NCBI GenBank assembly: GCA_035335645.1
Contig: DAOQMM010000073.1
Coordinates: forward strand, 1-18,030
Origin: Zoogloea sp035335645
Lineage (GTDB): Bacteria; Pseudomonadota; Gammaproteobacteria; Burkholderiales; Rhodocyclaceae
Direction of reading: 5' to 3'
Length of the DNA stretch: 18,030 bases
The notes under the pieces were generated by a model, which did not search any database, had not been told where the DNA came from, and was given only the letters and a program-made list of their open reading frames with translations. Positions 13,285-18,030 of this stretch are shown here, one piece after another. Position numbers and translations under genes: made by a program. How positions within the stretch are numbered: position 1 is the stretch's first letter; each line of letters opens with the position of its first letter.

Positions 13285-15525
13285 ATGATGCACACGCCTG
13301 ACCCCTCGCAGCCTCCTCCGCCACTGTTCGACCGCGAGAACCCGGGGCAACTGCTGCGCACCATGGGGGGCATCTCGCTGCTCCTGACCCTGATCGTCGG
13401 TGTGTCGGTTTTCGCCCAGCACGATGTCTCACCCATCCACGGACTGACCGCCCTGGGGGTCTGCATTGCCCTCTGTGCCGGCCTGCTCGGCTTCCGCCGC
13501 CATCCCGACCGCCTGCCGTCCCGTTGCGTCCTGTGGGGCGCCTGGCTGATCATCCTGATCGGCGCAGCCTTCACGGGCGGCAACCGCACCACCTCACTCT
13601 CGGCCATCCCGGTCCTCATCGTCCTCGTCGGCTGGCTCTTCGGCATGCGCCACGCCCTGCTGATGACGGCCGTGTCCATCCTCGCCCTGCTGGGCATGTC
13701 CCTCTCCGAACAGTACGACTGGCTGCCCATGGGCGGATCCTCTCCCCCCCTCAGCCGCTGGATGGTGCTGAGCAACGTGCTGCTCCTCACCGCCTTCCTG
13801 ACCCTCCACTCGCGCCGGCTCTACCTGTCACGCTACCAGGCCCTGCACCGCCTGAGTGCCACCCTCGGCCTGCTCACCGAGGGCACACCCATCATGCTCG
13901 CCGCGGTCGACGGCCGGGGCTGCTACAGCTACGTCAATCAGAATTACGCCCACTTCCACGGCCTGGCCCCCACCGCCCTGCGCGGCTCCCTCGTGGATGC
14001 GGTGCTCGGGGACGGCATCCAGCAGCACAATCTCGCCCGGCTCGATGCCGGCGGCGGCAGCGCCACCTTCCGCAGCCGCCGGCACAACCGGCAGACCGGC
14101 GACGAGCGCTGGATCGAGACCTGTCTGCGCAGCGCCACCGCGACGGACGGACGGACCGACGGCTATTACGCCCTGCTGCGCGACATCACCGACGAGGTAC
14201 GCACCGAAGAGGAGATCCGCTTCCTCGCCTACCACGACGCCCTGACCGGACTGCCCAACCGGATCCTGCTGGCCGACCGCCTGCGTCAGGCCATCGCCCG
14301 CGCCGCGCGGGACGACACCCTGGTGGCGGTGTGCTACCTGGACCTGGACCGCTTCAAGTTCTTCAACGACACCTGGGGCCACACCGTGGGTGACGAGATC
14401 CTCGTCCAGGTGGCGGGGCGCCTGCGCGACAGCCTGCGCGGTTCCGACACCGTGGCGCGCCTGGGGGGCGACGAGTTCCTGGTGCTCATCGGCGGCATCG
14501 CCGACCGCCAGGAGATGCCGGCCGCCCTGGCCCGTCTGCTGGGAACCGTCAGCCAGCCGGTGGTCCTGGAGGATGGCGCCGAGATCCGCATCTCCGCCAG
14601 CGCCGGCGTCGCCCTCTTCCCCCGCGACGGAGAAGAACCCGACGTCCTGCTGCGCCACGCCGACCAGGCCATGCTCCTCGCCAAGCAAAGCGGCCGCGCC
14701 CGCTACGCCCTCTTCGACACGGAACTGGAACAGCGCAATCACCACCTTCAGCGCATCGTCAGCAGCGTCGACCGGGGGCTCGACGGGGGCCAGTTCCGCC
14801 TCTTCTTCCAGCCCAAGGTCAATCTGCGCCTGAGCAGCGTCATCGGTGCCGAAGCCCTGATCCGCTGGGAACACCCCGACGAAGGCCTGCTCCTGCCGGA
14901 CGCCTTCCTGCCCTGGCTGGAAAGCAGCCCGGTGGGCGTGCGCCTGGATCGCTGGGTCCTCGCCGCGGCCCTCGACCAGATGAGCCGGTGGCATGCCGCC
15001 GGGCTGGACATCCCCGTCAGCATCAACGTCTCGGGCCACCACCTCCTGGCACCGGACTTCGTGGACCACCTCACCGCCCAGCTCATCGCCCACCCCAGCG
15101 TCGCGCCGGAGCGGCTGGAGCTGGAGATTCTCGAAACCACGGCCATGGAGGACGTGGACCAGGTGGCCCGCGTGATCCGCGCCTGTACGGCGCTGGGCGT
15201 CAGCTTCGCCCTCGACGACTTCGGCACCGGCTATTCCTCCCTTACCTATTTCCGCCGCCTGCCGGCCCGCACCCTCAAGATCGACCGCTCCTTCGTCCGC
15301 GACATCCTCGCCGATCCCGAGGATCTGGCCATCGTCAAGGGCGTTGTCGCCCTCGCCCGCAGCTTCGGCCGACAGGTGATCGCCGAAGGCGTCGAAACGC
15401 CCGAGCACTGCGGCCCGCTGCTGAGCCTGGGCTGCGACTGCGTCCAGGGCTACGGCATCGGCCATCCCATGCCGGCGGCCGAATTCCCGGGCTGGGTGCG
15501 CACCTGGAAGTCCGTGAACGGCTGA
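13285..15525 (+). CDS. Membrane-bound PAS-GGDEF-EAL protein (cyclic di-GMP turnover)
   Basis: 746 residues. Five or six hydrophobic segments lie in residues 25-175 (about 28-44, 52-70, 83-96, 106-119, 124-140 and 160-173). A PAS-like domain follows at about 195-305, ending in LLRDITDEVRTEEE. The GGDEF domain (310-480) has an intact GGDEF at 394-398 and an RxxD inhibitory site (Arg385-Asp388) five residues before it. The EAL domain (495-740) has EAL at 523-525, Asn581, Glu614/Glu617, DDFGTG at 644-649, Lys665, Glu701 and Gln721, so all key phosphodiesterase residues appear present. Both synthesis and breakdown of c-di-GMP are therefore possible; the net direction cannot be read from sequence. 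The first of two consecutive ATGs is used. No clear Shine-Dalgarno is seen, and a large stem-loop precedes it. Confidence 0.94.
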   Translation: MMHTPDPSQPPPPLFDRENPGQLLRTMGGISLLLTLIVGVSVFAQHDVSPIHGLTALGVCIALCAGLLGFRRHPDRLPSRCVLWGAWLIILIGAAFTGGNRTTSLSAIPVLIVLVGWLFGMRHALLMTAVSILALLGMSLSEQYDWLPMGGSSPPLSRWMVLSNVLLLTAFLTLHSRRLYLSRYQALHRLSATLGLLTEGTPIMLAAVDGRGCYSYVNQNYAHFHGLAPTALRGSLVDAVLGDGIQQHNLARLDAGGGSATFRSRRHNRQTGDERWIETCLRSATATDGRTDGYYALLRDITDEVRTEEEIRFLAYHDALTGLPNRILLADRLRQAIARAARDDTLVAVCYLDLDRFKFFNDTWGHTVGDEILVQVAGRLRDSLRGSDTVARLGGDEFLVLIGGIADRQEMPAALARLLGTVSQPVVLEDGAEIRISASAGVALFPRDGEEPDVLLRHADQAMLLAKQSGRARYALFDTELEQRNHHLQRIVSSVDRGLDGGQFRLFFQPKVNLRLSSVIGAEALIRWEHPDEGLLLPDAFLPWLESSPVGVRLDRWVLAAALDQMSRWHAAGLDIPVSINVSGHHLLAPDFVDHLTAQLIAHPSVAPERLELEILETTAMEDVDQVARVIRACTALGVSFALDDFGTGYSSLTYFRRLPARTLKIDRSFVRDILADPEDLAIVKGVVALARSFGRQVIAEGVETPEHCGPLLSLGCDCVQGYGIGHPMPAAEFPGWVRTWKSVNG

Positions 15526-15595
15526 GCCCCGCGCCTGTCACACCCCTGCCGGCCACGTGTGCCATCCTGCCGGCATCAACCCTCAGGAGAACCCC

Positions 15596-16795
15596 ATGCA
15601 CTACGGCGAATTCGACACTGCGTCGCTGATGTTCATCACCCCTCGCCCGGAACTGATCTTCGTGCGCGGGGACGGGTCCTGGCTTCATGACGACACCGGC
15701 AAGCGCTATCTCGACTTCGTCCAGGGCTGGGCCGTCAACTGCCTCGGCCACTGCCCGGCCGAGATCCGAGAGGCGCTCGCCGACCAGGCCGCGCGCCTGA
15801 TCAACCCCAGCCCGGCCTTTTTCAACGGCCCGATGACCGAACTGGCCGGCCTGCTGACCGAGCATTCCTGCTTCGACCGGGTCTTCTTCGCCAACACCGG
15901 CGCCGAAGCCAACGAGGGCGCCATCAAGCTCGCCCGCAAGTGGGGCCGCATGCACAAGGACGGCGCCTACGAGATCATCACCTTCGAGCACAGCTTTCAC
16001 GGCCGCACCCTCGCCACCATGTCCGCCTCCGGCAAGCCCGGCTGGGACACCCTGTTCGCGCCCCAGGTGCCAGGTTTTCCCAAGGCCCGCCTGAACGACC
16101 TGGACTCCGTCGGGGCGCTCATCGGCGACAAGACCGTCGCCATCATGCTCGAACCCGTGCAGGGCGAAGGCGGCGTCATTCCCGCCGAACCCGGCTTCCT
16201 GCAAGCCCTGCGGGACCTCACCCGCGCCCACGGCCTGCTCCTCATCGTGGACGAGGTGCAGACCGGCATGGGCCGTACGGGCCGCCTCTTCGCCCACGAA
16301 CATGCCGGCATCGAGCCGGACATCATGACCCTCGGCAAGGGCATCGGCGGCGGCGTGCCCCTGTCGGCACTGCTCGCCAAAGAGGCCGTGTGTTGTTTCC
16401 AGCCCGGCGACCAGGGCGGCACCTACAACGGCAATCCCCTGATGACCGCCGTCGGCGCGGCCGTGCTGCGGCGCCTGCTCTCCGACGGCTTCCTGGCCCG
16501 GGTCGACACCCTCGGCCGCTACCTGGAAAGTCGTCTGCAAGCGCTCGTCACCCGGCACGCCCTGGCCGGCGAACGGGGCGCAGGCCTGCTGCGCGCCCTG
16601 ATCCTCGATTCGGACCGCGGCCCGGCCCTGGTCAAGGCGGCCCTGGACTACGCGCCGGAAGGCCTGCTCCTGAATGCGCCGCGCCCCAATCTGCTGCGCT
16701 TCATGCCCGCCCTCACCGTCACCGAGGCCGAGATCGATCGCATGATCGAGATCCTCGACACCCTCCTCGGCGCCGTGCGCGCCGACGCGGGCTGA
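15596..16795 (+). CDS. argD: Acetylornithine-type class III aminotransferase
   Basis: A PLP-dependent cytoplasmic enzyme expected to convert N-acetylglutamate semialdehyde and glutamate to N-acetylornithine in arginine synthesis. 399 residues, the family norm. Landmarks: NTGAEANEGAIKLAR at 100-114 (phosphate cup), LEPVQGEGG at 185-193, VDEVQTGMGRTG at 218-229 with Asp219 holding the pyridine nitrogen, and the PLP lysine Lys248 in TLGKGIGGG. AGGAG at 15585-15589 lies six bases before the ATG at 15596; a GTG 39 bases upstream is rejected because it lies before this site. Related enzymes act on succinylornithine, ornithine or 4-aminobutyrate, so the exact substrate is inferred. argB elsewhere in the window is consistent but not operon-linked. 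Confidence 0.85.
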   Translation: MHYGEFDTASLMFITPRPELIFVRGDGSWLHDDTGKRYLDFVQGWAVNCLGHCPAEIREALADQAARLINPSPAFFNGPMTELAGLLTEHSCFDRVFFANTGAEANEGAIKLARKWGRMHKDGAYEIITFEHSFHGRTLATMSASGKPGWDTLFAPQVPGFPKARLNDLDSVGALIGDKTVAIMLEPVQGEGGVIPAEPGFLQALRDLTRAHGLLLIVDEVQTGMGRTGRLFAHEHAGIEPDIMTLGKGIGGGVPLSALLAKEAVCCFQPGDQGGTYNGNPLMTAVGAAVLRRLLSDGFLARVDTLGRYLESRLQALVTRHALAGERGAGLLRALILDSDRGPALVKAALDYAPEGLLLNAPRPNLLRFMPALTVTEAEIDRMIEILDTLLGAVRADAG

Positions 16796-16812
16796 GCCTC
16801 GAAACACGTCCC

Positions 16813-16830
16813 GCGACCGGACCAGGTCGC
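16813..16830 (+). other. Stem-loop downstream of the aminotransferase gene
   Basis: GCGACC (16813-16818) pairs with GGTCGC (16825-16830) around a six-base loop, 18 bases after the argD stop. There is no T-tract, so it is only a possible transcript-end structure. Confidence 0.35.
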
Positions 16831-16891
16831 CCATCTGGCCGCCGTCCCCGGCGCAAGGCCCCTCGGCGCCCCATCTCACGTCACGTCGCGC

Positions 16892-16954
16892 GCGGGTTGC
16901 GGGTTGCGGGTTGCGGGTTGCGGGTTGCGGGTTGCGGGTTGCGGGTTGCGGGTT
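16892..16954 (+). repeat. Nine perfect tandem copies of the heptamer GCGGGTT
   Basis: 63 bases made of nine identical 7-base units with no mismatch, flanked by partial GCG at the right side. It lies in the non-coding gap 34 bases before the ychF -35 element and 115 bases before the ychF ATG. The + strand has nine GGG tracts with TTGC between them, so it can form G-quadruplexes. Because the unit is not a multiple of three and lies outside genes, copy-number change would alter spacing and not a protein. Confidence 0.97.
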
Positions 16955-16987
16955 GCGCAGTCGACTCTGCCCGCGCCGCCGAATTCC

Positions 16988-17017
16988 TTGGGCCCGAGGC
17001 GACGCCCGCCTTACAAT
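16988..17017 (+). promoter_or_regulatory. Sigma-70 type promoter for ychF
   Basis: TTGGGC (16988-16993), an 18-base spacer and TACAAT (17012-17017). The -10 element is centred in an inverted repeat: GCCCGC (17004-17009) and GCGGGC (17019-17024) separated by nine bases, which could be an operator or a start-site hairpin. Predicted transcription start is near 17024. Confidence 0.6.
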
Positions 17018-17068
17018 AGCGGGCTGTCCCGCTTCCCCTCCGGAAGCCCCTGACCACAAAGGATTTCC

Positions 17069-18030
17069 ATGTCTCTCAAGTGCGGCATCGTGGGTCTGCC
17101 CAACGTCGGCAAGTCCACTCTCTTCAACGCCCTCACCAAGGCCGGCATCGCGGCCGAGAACTACCCCTTCTGCACCATCGAGCCCAACGTCGGCATCGTC
17201 GAAGTGCCCGACCCGCGCCTCGCCGCCCTCTCCGAGATCGTCAAGCCCCAGAAGGTCCAGCCGGCCATCGTCGAATTCGTGGACATCGCCGGCCTCGTCG
17301 CCGGCGCCTCCAAGGGCGAAGGCCTGGGCAACCAGTTCCTTGCCAACATCCGCGAGACCGACGCCATCGTCAATGTGGTGCGCTGCTTCGACGACGAAAA
17401 CGTGGTGCACGTGAACGGCAAGGTCGATCCCCTCGCCGACATCGAGACCATCGTCACCGAACTCGCCCTCGCCGATATGTCCGCCGTCGAAAAGGCCATC
17501 CATCGGGAAAACAAGAAGGCCCGTGCCGGCGACAAGGACGCCCAGAAGCTCGTCGCCCTGCTTGAACGGCTGATGCCCCACCTCAACGAAGGCCAGCCGG
17601 TACGCACCCTGTCCCTGAGCGATGACGAGAAGCAACTTCTCAAGCCCCTGTGCCTGATGACCCTCAAGCCCGCCATGTACGTGGGCAACGTGCTCGAAGA
17701 CGGCTTTGAGAATAACCCCTACCTGGAGCGCCTGCGCGAACACGCCGCCGAGGAAGGCGCGCCGGTCGTCGCCCTGTGCGCCAAGATCGAGGCCGAACTG
17801 GCTGATCTGGACGACGCTGACAAGCTGGCCTTCCTGGCCGACCTGGGCCTCGACGAACCCGGCCTGAACCGCCTCATCCGCGCCGGCTACAAGCTCCTCG
17901 GCCTGCAGACCTACTTCACCGCCGGCGTCAAGGAAGTCCGCGCCTGGACCATCCACGTGGGCGACACCGCCCCCCAGGCCGCCGGCGTCATCCACACCGA
18001 CTTCGAACGCGGCTTCATCCGCGCCCAGAC
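17069..18030 (+). CDS. ychF: Redox-regulated ATPase YchF, Obg-like (3' truncated by window)
   Basis: A universally conserved Obg/OLA1-family P-loop ATPase that binds ribosomes and takes part in translation and stress responses. 320 complete codons of about 363 are visible; the frame is open to the window end. Walker A/G1 is GLPNVGKS at 9-16, G3 is DIAGL at 72-76, and the G4 position is NVLE at 207-210, the NxxE form that gives YchF its preference for ATP over GTP. A coiled-coil-like helical insert lies at about 125-195. The C-terminal TGS domain begins near LQTYFT (about 280) and is cut by the window. AAAGGA at 17058-17063 precedes the ATG at 17069. Confidence 0.98.
   Translation, partial: MSLKCGIVGLPNVGKSTLFNALTKAGIAAENYPFCTIEPNVGIVEVPDPRLAALSEIVKPQKVQPAIVEFVDIAGLVAGASKGEGLGNQFLANIRETDAIVNVVRCFDDENVVHVNGKVDPLADIETIVTELALADMSAVEKAIHRENKKARAGDKDAQKLVALLERLMPHLNEGQPVRTLSLSDDEKQLLKPLCLMTLKPAMYVGNVLEDGFENNPYLERLREHAAEEGAPVVALCAKIEAELADLDDADKLAFLADLGLDEPGLNRLIRAGYKLLGLQTYFTAGVKEVRAWTIHVGDTAPQAAGVIHTDFERGFIRAQ

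Noticed and set aside
13828..15465. Open minus-strand frame of 545 codons opposite the GGDEF-EAL gene
   Set aside because: Shadow of a gene with intact GGDEF and EAL motifs; no independent start signal or family match.
15547..15575. TGCCGGC / GCCGGCA inverted repeat between the GGDEF-EAL gene and argD
   Set aside because: Loop of 15 bases, self-complementary GC arms and no T-tract; likely chance in this composition.
16892..16954. CRISPR-like array
   Set aside because: Units are seven bases with no spacers; this is a simple tandem repeat.
15335..17995. Open minus-strand frame of 886 codons across the GGDEF-EAL end, argD, the repeat and ychF
   Set aside because: Crosses three genes and the heptamer array. 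The repeat translates to a meaningless NPQPATR-like tandem, and no domain is recognisable.

Overview
The window is GC-rich, gene-dense bacterial DNA. Gene content and protein sequence style point to a betaproteobacterium, most likely Rhodocyclales (Azospira/Azonexus/Thauera-like). That placement is inference from aspS–nudB proximity, an arginine-sensitive-type ArgB, and a nirBD–nitrate transporter–PP2C/kinase cluster like those of Pseudomonas and Rhodocyclales. All confident genes are on the + strand except one small cysteine-rich ORF. Both window ends cut genes: aspS lacks its 5' part and ychF its 3' end.

Layout. (1) 1-1458: aspS and a strong intrinsic terminator. (2) 1533-3149: a receiver-like domain fused to TPR-type helices, with Glu where the phospho-acceptor Asp should be. 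(3) 3172-4512: three genes joined by ATGA overlaps: a secreted barnase/RNase Sa-type ribonuclease, its barstar-type inhibitor, and nudB (folate pathway Nudix hydrolase). A CWC-type cysteine-rich mini-protein runs convergently and overlaps the nudB end. (4) 4724-5270: an Hsp20 chaperone behind a near-consensus sigma-32 promoter, closed by a terminator. (5) 5333-6826: argB and dsbB.

(6) 6852-11472 is the most interesting part, a nitrate/nitrite assimilation unit. An NtrC-like site and a textbook sigma-54 promoter are followed by a leader of about 210 nt. The leader holds two stem-loops, each with a six-base loop starting AACGG (A at position 1, G at position 4). This is the signature of the dual-hexaloop RNA bound by ANTAR antiterminators such as NasR/NasT. 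A third long-range stem ends on the nirB Shine-Dalgarno sequence. Then come nirB, nirD (complete Rieske motif), a nitrate/nitrite transporter of the NarK/NasA type, and a terminator. No catalytic nitrate reductase gene is present.

(7) 11505-13232: a single protein with an N-terminal PP2C phosphatase, a C-terminal Ser/Thr kinase and a terminal membrane anchor; orthologues sit beside nitrate assimilation genes elsewhere. (8) 13285-15525: a membrane-bound PAS-GGDEF-EAL protein. (9) 15596-16795: an acetylornithine-type aminotransferase (argD-like). (10) 16796-17068: an intergenic region with nine perfect copies of the heptamer GCGGGTT and the ychF promoter, followed by ychF.

Together the window mixes housekeeping genes (aspS, nudB, argB, argD, dsbB, ychF) with a nitrogen-controlled nitrite assimilation operon regulated by promoter choice and probably by RNA structure. 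It contains no mobile element, rRNA, tRNA or CRISPR array that I can see.
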